Shown here one piece after another: positions 41,218-49,144 of a stretch of 64,000 nt of DNA. The translations under genes were made by a program, and so were the position numbers. The notes below the pieces were generated by a model. That model searched no databases. It was given only the letters and a program-made list of their open reading frames with translations, and was not told the origin of the DNA. Position 1 is the first letter of the stretch. Each line of letters starts with the position of its first letter. This DNA is from Microvirga sp. VF16 (GTDB lineage: Bacteria > Pseudomonadota > Alphaproteobacteria > Rhizobiales > Beijerinckiaceae), in the NCBI RefSeq assembly GCF_016864375.1, contig NZ_CP069356.1:1240001-1304000 (forward strand), in the 5' to 3' direction.

Positions 41218-42284
41218 GACGCGCAGACGATAGGCCGTTCCCGTTTGGGAGATCAGACGGTAAACTTGGGAGGCATCCTTTCACTGGGTGAAAGGCTATG
41301 GACCGCCTTGACGCCATGACCGTCCTGCTTGCCGCAGTCGACACGGGGAGCCTATCCGCCGCCAGCCGCCAGCTCCGCCTTCCCCTGGCGACGGTCAGCA
41401 GACGGGTCTCGGAGCTGGAGGAGCACCTGAACATCCGCTTGCTGCTGCGTGGCCACCGCAAACTGACACTGACCGACGCTGGGCGCAGCTACGTCGCCTC
41501 ATGCCGGCGGATCATGGAAGACATTGCGGAGGCCGAACGCACGGCTGCCGGAGAGTACCTGACCCCCCGGGGAGAACTGACCATCAGCGTGTCGCAAGTC
41601 ATGGGACGCGTCCACGTCGTGCCCGTCGTCGCGGAATTCCTGCGTACCTATCCGGACATTCACATGCGCGTGCTCTTGAACGATCGGAATGTCAATCTGC
41701 TCGAGGAGAATGTCGATCTCGCGCTGCGCGTCGGCGAACTGCCCGACAGCAGCATGATTGCTGTGCGTGTTGCGTCGATACGCCAAGTGCTGTGCGCCAG
41801 CCCAGGCTATTTGAAAATACGAGGTGTGCCAAAGACACCATCCGATCTGGCCGCGCACGACTGTGTGGCATACGAAGACTTGGTGCTTGGGAGCAATTGG
41901 GATTTCCATTCGGTGGGAGTCCCGCAGATTGTTCCGATCCTATCCCGGCTCGTCGTGAACTCGGTCGAGGCGGCGGTGAGCGCCGCAACCGCCGGGGTCG
42001 GCATTGCCCGGGTGTTGTCCTATCAGATCGACGAGTTGGTCAACTTAGGTGCGCTCGTGACACTGCTTGAGACGTATGAGCCCTCTCCCATCCCGGTCAG
42101 CTTCATCTATCCGAGCCAACGGCAGGTGCCACTGAAACTGCGCGCCTTCCTGGACTTTTCGGTCCCACGTCTGAGGAAACGGCTTGGCGCATAGCCAGTA
42201 CTGATGGTTGATGCGAAGACGTGCTTCGTAGGTCGAGATCAAATCAGTCCAACATCGGGATCTCACGGCTCTGCGGGTACTGTC
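41218..42284 (+). repeat. Segmental duplication, copy 2 (LysR plus flanks)
   Basis: This is the partner of 37098-38180. Upstream and downstream non-coding DNA are conserved as well as the gene, with similar order relative to the SDR/DUF4399/epoxide hydrolase unit, which lies between the two copies. Confidence 0.8.
41298..42194 (+). CDS. LysR-family regulator (copy 2)
   Basis: The 298-residue protein begins MDRLDAMTVLLAAVDTGSLS and shares HTH and substrate-domain sequence with copy 1 (ASRQLRLPLATVSRRVSELE; NDRNVNLLEENVDLALRVGE). It is divergent from the exported epoxide hydrolase, whose start is 190 nt away, a classic arrangement for LysR control of a neighbour. Two TTGGGAG direct repeats spaced about 21 bp lie in the intergenic region (41248-41276). 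The ligand may differ from copy 1, since most changes fall in the C-terminal domain. Confidence 0.92.
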   Translation: MDRLDAMTVLLAAVDTGSLSAASRQLRLPLATVSRRVSELEEHLNIRLLLRGHRKLTLTDAGRSYVASCRRIMEDIAEAERTAAGEYLTPRGELTISVSQVMGRVHVVPVVAEFLRTYPDIHMRVLLNDRNVNLLEENVDLALRVGELPDSSMIAVRVASIRQVLCASPGYLKIRGVPKTPSDLAAHDCVAYEDLVLGSNWDFHSVGVPQIVPILSRLVVNSVEAAVSAATAGVGIARVLSYQIDELVNLGALVTLLETYEPSPIPVSFIYPSQRQVPLKLRAFLDFSVPRLRKRLGA

Positions 42285-42333
42285 AGATTGGCCAGAGTTC
42301 GGGTCTGTGGCAGGTCCTGGGCATGAGCACGAC

Positions 42334-42440
42334 ATGAAACCCTTACCGCAGCTTCCGCTGCCCGGCCGAGATCATCAATCAGGCGGTCTGGTTGTATACT
42401 GGTTCAACCACAGCCCTTCCGACGCGCCCCCGGCTGCGGG
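42334..42440 (+). mobile_element. IS6-family transposase N-terminal remnant
   Basis: Reading across two frameshifts gives MKPL, then YRSFRCPAEIINQAVWLY, then WFNHSPSDA, the start of IS6/IS26-type transposases (YRCPAEIINHAVWLYFRFNLSLRD). No DDE core remains. From here to 42737 no gene is supported. Confidence 0.6.
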
Positions 42441-42737
42441 ATGATGCGCATCGAGCGGCTGAGCGGAAATGGCTGAATGTCAGCAGCAGGTCAAACCGAG
42501 CCTTTATGCGAGCCCATGCGAAGGTCCGCTTCACTCTGCTCTTGCAAAAGTTCGGCCCAGGTCAGCCCCGTGCCAGAAACAGCCATTCGTAGATCCTGAC
42601 TTCACAGCCCATCCCTCATATTATTCTGCCAGGTGAAGTAGGGCCGATAGTCTGCCAATGGTGAGCAACAACTCTGCGGCCTCCATCACCGCGACGAGGA
42701 GCCGGCTGATGAGGACACCGACCGGCAGCCATCACGC

Positions 42738-43568
42738 TCACGAGGCCTTTGGCAGAGGAGCCAAGCCCGAACTCCTGCTGCCGTAGCGATCCGCCGGTAG
42801 GCGACGGGACAGGTTGGGACCGAGCGCCGCGCGGTCGGCCTTGAAAGCGACCCAGTCGGCAATGTCCGGCAGCGAGGGAATCGTGACGCGCTCTCCCTGA
42901 TCGAGGCCCGCGAGCGCGGCATCGACCATTTCGCCCGTCTCCATCACCACCTCCTGTGGCAGGGTGTTGATGTCGATTCCGCCCTTCGCCCACAGTTCCG
43001 TGCGCGTGGCTCCCGGTAGCACCGCTTGCACGCGCACACCGTAGGACGAGAGCTCGCTGTCGAGCCCTTCGCTGAAGGCGAGGAGATAGGCCTTGCTCGC
43101 CCCGTAGCCGACACTGATAGCCGGCTGGTCTCCTCGAATTGCAACCACTGAAGCGATGTTCACGATATCGCCCTTCCGCCGCTGCGCCATACCCGATGCA
43201 ACGGCCCGAGCGAGACGAGTTGCCACCACCATGTTGAGGTGGATCATCGCATCGAGACGCTCGGGATCCATGCTGATCGTTGGACCGGAGACCGCGATAC
43301 CGGCATTGTTGACCAGCATCGTGATGTCATCGGCTTGGAGCCGTGCCTCCACCTTGCGACGATCGTTCGCGTCGGCGAGATCGGCTGATAGCACCTCGAT
43401 CATCACGCCGGTCTCATCGCGCAGACGAGACGCGAGTTCGTTCAGTTTCGCCGCGTCGCGGGCGACGAGAACGAGATCGTATCCGCGCTGGGCGAGCCGG
43501 TCCGCATAGACCGCCCCAATGCCGGCCGAAGCACCGGTGATCAGCGCTGTTCCTTGTCCTTGGCTCAT
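42738..43568 (-). CDS. Short-chain dehydrogenase (DltE-like)
   Basis: The 276-residue protein has TGASAGIGAVYADRLA, NNAGIAVSGPTISM, the catalytic SVVAIRG segment and YGASKAYLLAF (YxxxK), and a C-terminal segment with AVLPGATRTELW. It is a cytosolic NAD(P)-dependent oxidoreductase of the DltE group. It lies 51 nt downstream of a thiolase on the same strand and probably belongs to its operon. The substrate may be a beta-ketoacyl or related lipid derivative. Confidence 0.92.
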   Translation of the reverse strand: MSQGQGTALITGASAGIGAVYADRLAQRGYDLVLVARDAAKLNELASRLRDETGVMIEVLSADLADANDRRKVEARLQADDITMLVNNAGIAVSGPTISMDPERLDAMIHLNMVVATRLARAVASGMAQRRKGDIVNIASVVAIRGDQPAISVGYGASKAYLLAFSEGLDSELSSYGVRVQAVLPGATRTELWAKGGIDINTLPQEVVMETGEMVDAALAGLDQGERVTIPSLPDIADWVAFKADRAALGPNLSRRLPADRYGSRSSGLAPLPKAS

Positions 43569-43619
43569 GGTTCATTCCTTTCATGAGAGAGTACGCAACC
43601 GGGTGATTGGACGGCCCAT

Positions 43620-44810
43620 TCAGGCTGGACGCTCGACGGCAATGGCCGTTGCCTCGCCGCCGCCGATGCACAGGGATGCGATCCCGCGGGACAGCCCCCG
43701 GCGCTCCAGCGCATGCAGCAGGGTCACAATCAGGCGCGCGCCGGTGGCGCCGATGGGATGGCCGAGCGCACAGGCGCCGCCATTCACGTTGAGGGTGTCG
43801 CGTGGGATGCCGAGATCCCGCTGTGCTGCCATGGCGACGACCGCGAAAGCCTCATTGATCTCGAATAGGTCGACATCCCCGACGCTCCAGCCCACCTTGT
43901 CGAGGAGCTTGCGGATCGCCGGAATCGGCGCCGTGGTGAACCAGGCAGGGTCCTGGGAATGGGTCACGTGCCCCCGGATTGCTGCCAGGACCGGGAGGCC
44001 TTCGCGTTCGGCGATCGAGCGGCGCGTGAGGACGAGCGCCGCCGCCCCGTCGGCATTGGCGGAGGAACTCGCCGCCGTGATCGTGCCATCGAGCCGGAAG
44101 GCCGGCTTCAGGGATGGGATCTTGTCCGGTGAGACCTTCAGTGGGTTCTCGTCCGTGTCGATGACCGTGTCGCCCGTCTTCCCGGTGATGACGATCGGTG
44201 CGATCTCGGCTGCAAAGCTCCCCTCCCCGATGGCCTGCCGGGCCCGGGTGAGCGTCTCGATTGCATAAGCGTCCTGATCGGCCCGGCTGAACTGATAGAC
44301 CTCCGCCGTCGCCTCGCCGAAATCCCCCATCGGCCGCCCGCCCTCATAGGCATCCTCGAGGCCATCCATCATCATGTGGTCGATGAGGCGGTCGTGACCG
44401 ACCCGGTAGCCGCTGCGTGCCTTGGCCAGAAGGTACGGCGCGTTGGACATGGACTCCATGCCGCCGGAGACGACGATCCCGGCCGAGCCAGCCAGAATGA
44501 GGTCATGGGCCAGCATGGTCGCCTTCATGCCGGAACCACAGACCTTATTGACGGTCGTCGCGCCTGCTGCGTCCGGCAGGCCTGCCTGGCGGGCAGCCTG
44601 GCGGGCTGGCGCCTGCCCCTGACCGGCCGGTAACACGCAGCCCATGAGGACCTCGTCGACCTTTTCGGCCAAAAGCCCGGCGCGATCGAGTGCAGCACGA
44701 ATGACATGGCTGCCGAGCTTCGGGGCGCCCAGCCCCGAGAGACTGCCCTGGAACCGTCCGAGCGGACTGCGAACGGCGGAAACGATCACGACCGGATCAT
44801 GCGACGACAT
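43620..44810 (-). CDS. Acetyl-CoA acetyltransferase (thiolase)
   Basis: From ATG 44810 (GGAG 6 nt upstream) the 396-residue protein has the thiolase acyl-Cys in NKVCGSGMKA (Cys91), GGMESMSNAPYLL, the catalytic His in GGACALGHPIGATG and the second Cys in SLCIGGGEA. It condenses or cleaves acetyl-CoA/acetoacetyl-CoA in the cytosol, a biosynthetic or catabolic thiolase. It is divergent from a TetR gene with an inverted repeat between them. Together with the SDR and MaoC genes it forms a fatty-acid or PHB-type module. Confidence 0.95.
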   Translation of the reverse strand: MSSHDPVVIVSAVRSPLGRFQGSLSGLGAPKLGSHVIRAALDRAGLLAEKVDEVLMGCVLPAGQGQAPARQAARQAGLPDAAGATTVNKVCGSGMKATMLAHDLILAGSAGIVVSGGMESMSNAPYLLAKARSGYRVGHDRLIDHMMMDGLEDAYEGGRPMGDFGEATAEVYQFSRADQDAYAIETLTRARQAIGEGSFAAEIAPIVITGKTGDTVIDTDENPLKVSPDKIPSLKPAFRLDGTITAASSSANADGAAALVLTRRSIAEREGLPVLAAIRGHVTHSQDPAWFTTAPIPAIRKLLDKVGWSVGDVDLFEINEAFAVVAMAAQRDLGIPRDTLNVNGGACALGHPIGATGARLIVTLLHALERRGLSRGIASLCIGGGEATAIAVERPA

Positions 44811-44821
44811 CTGCGTCTCCT

Positions 44822-44843
44822 TTATATGATGTTTGACATATAA
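44822..44843. promoter_or_regulatory. TetR-type operator between thiolase and TetR genes
   Basis: The arms TTATATG and CATATAA are separated by 8 nt in the 77-bp divergent intergenic space. Size and position fit a TetR operator controlling both genes. Confidence 0.55.
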
Positions 44844-44887
44844 CATGATGGGCGTAATGTAAAGTCCAGATCCAACGGAGTTCGGCC

Positions 44888-45484
44888 ATGCGTTACGAGA
44901 AGGGCCACAAGGAGCAGACCCGCAAACGCGTCCTCGACATTGCGGGAGCGCGGTTCCGCGCCAAGGGCATCGAGGGGACCGGGGTCGCCAGCCTGATGGC
45001 CGATGCCGGGCTGACCCATGGCGGCTTCTATGCCCATTTCAAATCGAAGGACGATCTCGTTCGGGAGGCCCTCTCAACCGCCCAGGCGCGCAGTCGCGAG
45101 ACATGGGCCACGGAGGCAAAGGCCGCCCGCGAGCGGGGCGAGGACGGGCTTGAGGCCATCGTGCGTCGGTATCTGCGCCCGGTGCACCGCGACCAGCCGG
45201 AGGCAGGCTGCTCCGTCGCCGCGCTCGCGCCCGAAATTGCCCGCAACGATCCAAAGACCCGCAACATCATGGCCGATGCGGCAAGTGAGATCGTCGCGAC
45301 CATCGCGGCCGAACTGCCCTCCTCCTTCCCCGAGGAGAAGGCAACGGAAACCGCCTATGCGATCTTCGGGCTGATGATCGGCACGCTACAGCTTGCCCGC
45401 GTCGCGACGGATCCTGCTCTCTCCGAGACGATTCTGCGCTCGGGCCAAGAGGCCGCTCTGCGCCTCGCCCGCGAAGGAGTGTAA
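44888..45484 (+). CDS. TetR-family regulator (YxaF/LmrA-like)
   Basis: The 198-residue protein has a TetR HTH (TRKRVLDIAGARFRAKGIEG, LTHGGFYAHFKSKDDLV) and the TetR_C_13-type ligand domain with GCSVAALAPEIARNDP. It is divergent from the thiolase gene, which it probably represses through the inverted repeat at 44822-44843. The IS30 fragment begins 46 nt after its stop, and a MaoC-like gene beyond the IS debris may once have been next to it. Confidence 0.92.
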   Translation: MRYEKGHKEQTRKRVLDIAGARFRAKGIEGTGVASLMADAGLTHGGFYAHFKSKDDLVREALSTAQARSRETWATEAKAARERGEDGLEAIVRRYLRPVHRDQPEAGCSVAALAPEIARNDPKTRNIMADAASEIVATIAAELPSSFPEEKATETAYAIFGLMIGTLQLARVATDPALSETILRSGQEAALRLAREGV

Positions 45485-45530
45485 CGGATCCGGGCACGAA
45501 TCCGCCTGACCGGGAGGGCTGCGCCGATCA

Positions 45531-45839
45531 CTGACCTGGGATCAGGGCGCCGAGATGGCTCAGCATGCCCGTCTCAAGATTGATGCGGGCGTCCAGGTCT
45601 ACTTCTGCGATCCGCAAAGCCCATGGCAGCGTGGTACCAACGAGAACACCAACGAGCTGCTGCGTCAGTAATTCCCGAAAGGCACTGATCTGAGTGCGCA
45701 CAGCGCCGAGGAGATTGCTGCCGTGGCGGCCGTCCTCAACTCAAGGCCGAGAAAGACGCTGGGCTGGAAAACCCCTGCAGAGGCGCTTGACGAGTGGCTG
45801 CGGCAGGTCAACAGAATCCCTGTTGCGACGACCGTTTGA
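45531..45839 (+). mobile_element. IS30-family transposase C-terminal fragment
   Basis: The plus strand encodes LTWDQGAEMAQHARLKIDAG, DPQSPWQRGTNENTNELLRQ, then a TAA in place of a conserved Tyr codon (at 45669-45671), then FPKGTDLSAHSAEEIAAVAA, LNSRPRKTLGWKTPAEALDE to a stop. This is the distal half of the IS30 DDE domain with an internal stop, so it is inactive. It abuts the truncated IS3 element at about 45847. Confidence 0.85.
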
Positions 45840-46452
45840 ATCCGCCTTGAGCTCCCCTATCGCTGTGGTGGATGAGGTTGGCTCGCCAGGGCTGCCGGTC
45901 ATGGAGAGCCTGCTCCAGGGCATCGAGCACGAACTCGGCCCGGGCCGAGCGCGACGCAAGCCAGCCCACGATCCGGCGGGCGAAGGCGTCGATTACGAAG
46001 GCCACATAGACAAAGCCCGACCAGGTCGCGACAAAGGTGAAGTCACTGACCCACAAGGCGTTCGGCCGCGGCGCCGTGAACTGCCGGTTGACCCGGTCGC
46101 GCGGGCATAGGGCTGCGCCATCGCTGACGGTCGTCCGGATACTCTTGCCGCGAACCACCCCTTGGAGACCCATCTGCCGCATCAGCCGGGCAACCGTGCA
46201 GCGCGCAACATCGATGCCCTCACGCTGCATCTGGCGCCAGACCTTGCGAACCCCATAGACGCCGAAGTTCGCCGCGAAGACCCGGCGGATCTCTTGGCAC
46301 AGGTCGATGTCCCGGCGCTCGCGGGCCGGCCTGCGGTCGGGATTGGCCTTGCGGGCGGCGTGCTCATGGTAGGTCGACGGGGCGATCGGCAGCACACGGC
46401 AGATCGGCTCGACCCCGTAGATCTCACGATGCTCGTCGATAAACGCCTTCAT
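45808..46452 (-). pseudogene. IS3 OrfB transposase, C-terminally truncated
   Basis: The 214-residue frame has the IS3 helper region (FGVYGVRKVWRQMQREGIDV, ARLMRQMGLQGVVRGK) and the first two catalytic Asp regions (NALWVSDFTFVATWSGFVYV and NLIHHSDRGAQ). The sequence after GAQ derives from the neighbouring fragment, so the Glu of the DDE triad and the C terminus are missing. It overlaps OrfA by 4 nt, typical of IS3 frameshift-fused orfs. Confidence 0.85.
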
Positions 46453-46825
46453 GGCTTGGAGCGGCGGTCGAGCTCCGCCTGGGCAAAATACGCACTGGCC
46501 TTGCGCAGGATCTCATTGGCCTGGCGCAGTTCGCGCACCTCCCGCTCGAGCGCCTTGATGCGCTCCTGGTCCGCGCTCGTCGGCCCGGGGCGCAGGCCCT
46601 GCTCGCGCTCCGCTTGCCGCACCCAGTGCCGCAGCGTCTCACGCGAGCAGCCGATCTTGGCCGCAATCGACAGGATCGCCTCATACTGCGAGGCGTACTC
46701 GTCGCGGTGATCGAAAACCATCCGGACCGCGCGCTCGCGGACCTCTGGTGAATATGGGGGTGTTCGCTTCGTCATGGCTCCATCCTGTCAGGAGTTGGAG
46801 CCTCCGGGAATCCCGGCGCGGTTCA
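45847..46825 (-). mobile_element. Truncated IS3-family element
   Basis: On the minus strand the element starts at 46825 with TGAACCGCGCCGGG, a typical IS3-group end, followed by orfA and a shortened orfB. The far end, with the last third of orfB and the other inverted repeat, was lost at a junction with the IS30 fragment near 45847. It cannot transpose by itself. Confidence 0.8.
46449..46775 (-). CDS. IS3 OrfA (HTH protein)
   Basis: The 108-residue protein has the IS3 OrfA HTH (YSPEVRERAVRMVFDHRDEY, IGCSRETLRHWVRQAERE) and a leucine-zipper-like segment (ERIKALEREVRELRQANEIL). It normally regulates or fuses with OrfB. It seems intact but its partner is truncated. Confidence 0.88.
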   Translation of the reverse strand: MTKRTPPYSPEVRERAVRMVFDHRDEYASQYEAILSIAAKIGCSRETLRHWVRQAEREQGLRPGPTSADQERIKALEREVRELRQANEILRKASAYFAQAELDRRSKP

Positions 46826-47296
46826 AACAGCCAGAAACGAGAGCATCTGTTTCTTGACGACCTGCACGTCGGCCAAACCTTCACCAGCGCATCCCACAGG
46901 CTGGATGCCGCGCAGATCAAACACTTCGCGGCGGAGTTCGACCCGCAACCGTTTCACCTCGATGAGGAGGCTGCAGCCCGGTCGCTCTTTGCCGGCCTCG
47001 CGGCCAGCGGCTGGCATACGGCCGCTCTCACGATGCGCATGCTCGTGAACGGCGGCGCACCCATCGCCGGCGGCCTTGTCGGCGCGGGGGGCGAGATCGC
47101 GTGGCCGAAGCCGACCCGTCCCGGCGACGAACTCCATGTCGTCAGTGAGGTCATGGAGATCATCCCGTCCCGCTCTAAACCGGACCGGGGCATCGTGATT
47201 TTGCGCAGCGAGACCCGAAATCAGCGGGGCGAAATCGTTCAGGTACTCACCTCGAAGCTTGTGGTTCCGCGGAGCTCATCCACTGCTGCGCCCTGA
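46748..47296 (+). CDS. MaoC-like dehydratase, 5' end replaced by IS3 sequence
   Basis: The conserved hot-dog domain begins at EHLFLDDLHVGQTFTSASHR (about 46840), with the hydratase-2 catalytic pattern FAAEFDPQPFHLDEEAA and the GAGGEIAWPKPTRPGDELHV strand. Native proteins start a few residues before this, but here the IS3 end lies at 46825, so the first codons are lost. The open frame continues in-frame into the IS and the ATG at 46748 is inside the IS; a fusion of about 26 extra residues is possible. It would hydrate enoyl-CoA, fitting the nearby thiolase. Confidence 0.75.
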   Translation: MNMGVFASSWLHPVRSWSLRESRRGSNSQKREHLFLDDLHVGQTFTSASHRLDAAQIKHFAAEFDPQPFHLDEEAAARSLFAGLAASGWHTAALTMRMLVNGGAPIAGGLVGAGGEIAWPKPTRPGDELHVVSEVMEIIPSRSKPDRGIVILRSETRNQRGEIVQVLTSKLVVPRSSSTAAP

Positions 47297-47357
47297 GTGT
47301 CATATGGCATTGCCAGTCAGTTCGGCGATCATAGCTGCCGTCGAGCCATACGAGAGT

Positions 47358-48077
47358 CTAGGTAAACCGGACTTCGCTGACATCAATCGAAACCAGCAGG
47401 ACATCCAGGTTGGGTCTGTGGTCAGGCCCGCGCAGATAGGCCCGCCGCTTGCTGGGCAGGCGAATCCCATCGGCCTCGATGTAGTCGTGGACGATCTGCG
47501 CCGCGGCAAACCCGCCGGCGACATCGACGGTGTAGTCATGCCGGCGCAGGGACAGGTCCTCTCCAAAATAGAAGTCCTGAACGCGGCTGTGCGTGGCGAT
47601 AGAGTCCGGAAACTCAACCCGCAGAACGCGCCAGGTCCTGCTCCCTTCGGCCCAGGGTTCAACCTCCTGGACCCGGACCCCCGCCATCCTGAACAGGAAC
47701 GGGGTCGTGAGATAGGTCCACATGGCATATCCGTTGAAGTAGGCCCGGTGCAGCGGGTCCCAGGGCGTGTCGAGGCCATGACCGGCAAACGACGCTCTTG
47801 GGTGGGTACGTTCCCTCACAATCGAGCCGTCGCTCCGAACGATGGCGATCCGCTCGGGTGTGAACTCCGTATGCCAGTCAAGGTCGCCGAATGGCTTGAG
47901 CGAGGCGCGTTCCTCATGAAGAGACACCGTCATGCGCCGCGGGTTCGGATCCTGGATCAGGCCCTTGAGGCCCCAGAGGCCGCCGCCCGTGATGATCGTT
48001 GCCTCCCCAAGGGTGAACGATCGCCAGCGATCAAGACCGCCGTGAGCCTCAATGATTTCTGCAAGAAACATGTTCAT
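47358..48077 (-). CDS. Conserved hypothetical protein
   Basis: The 239-residue protein has no family I can name. It lacks a signal peptide and shows repeated beta-rich segments (GGGLWGLKGLIQDPNPRRMT, TWRVLRVEFPDSIATHSRVQ, FYFGEDLSLRRHDYTVDVAG) like lipid-binding or lipocalin-type folds. It is the last gene downstream of the emrAB-like genes on the minus strand, 11 nt after the broken emrB, and was probably part of that operon; polar effects of the IS may reduce it. Confidence 0.7.
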   Translation of the reverse strand: MNMFLAEIIEAHGGLDRWRSFTLGEATIITGGGLWGLKGLIQDPNPRRMTVSLHEERASLKPFGDLDWHTEFTPERIAIVRSDGSIVRERTHPRASFAGHGLDTPWDPLHRAYFNGYAMWTYLTTPFLFRMAGVRVQEVEPWAEGSRTWRVLRVEFPDSIATHSRVQDFYFGEDLSLRRHDYTVDVAGGFAAAQIVHDYIEADGIRLPSKRRAYLRGPDHRPNLDVLLVSIDVSEVRFT

Positions 48078-49144
48078 TGTGATCGTCCTTACTGAGCGCC
48101 GCCGGCATCGCTGGCGCCTTTCACCTTGCGTGTGAACAGCAACACCAGGGCGGCCAGCGCCAGCACCACGCCGAGGACGGCGTAAGTGTCACTGAAGCCC
48201 ATGATGAGGGCCTGCCGCCGCATGGAGGAGCCGAGGGCTGCAAGCGCCTTGTGCTGCGCTGCGGCCGCATCGGAGACACCATGCGACAGGAAGTACTGCG
48301 TCAGATCGGCGATCCTCTGACGCACCTCCTCACGGTAGAGCGTCACCGTCTGACCGATGATGTTCGAGTGGAACTGCTCGCGTTTGGTCAGGATCGTGCC
48401 AAGGATGGCGGTCCCGACTGCGCCGCCGAGATTGCGCAACATGTTCGACAGGCCCGAGGCCGCGCCGGCTTCGCTCGGTGCAATGCCGGACGTGGTAATC
48501 GCGCTGATCGGCGTCAGCACCAGAGCCTGGCCGATTGCCCGCACGATATTCGGAACCCAGAGCTGGTCACCGGCCGTATCCGGCGACAGCGTCGTGTTCA
48601 TGAAGCAGCTCGCCGCGAACAAGCCAAGTCCGACGAACGTGATGTAGCGAGGCTCGAAGCGCTTCATGAGAATCGGCACGAGCGGAATCAGAAGGAGCTG
48701 CGGCAGTCCTGTCCAGGCGAGCACGTTGCCAATCTGCTCGGCATTGTAGTGCTGCACCTGGCCCAAATACTGCGGCAGGATATAGACCGTGCCGAACAGT
48801 GCAAAACCGACGAGGACCTGCACAAGCACGCCGGCGCCAAAGTTGCGGCGTGTCAGGAGCCGCAGGTTGATGAGCGGCTTCCTGACTGTGAGCTCGATCG
48901 CCACAAAGGCAGCCAGGAAGACAGCGGCAAGTATGGCGAGCCGAACGATGAACGGTGAGGCGAACCAGTCATCCTTATTGCCTTCCTCGAGAACCGTCTG
49001 CAGCGCCGATAGGCCGATGGCCATGGTGATGATGCCGGCCCAGTCACCCTCCTTCAGAAGCGACAGCTGCATCGGCTGGCGCTCAAGGGTGAGGAAGAGC
49101 GCCACGACCATGACGGCACTGGGCGGCAAGTTGATGAAGAAGAT

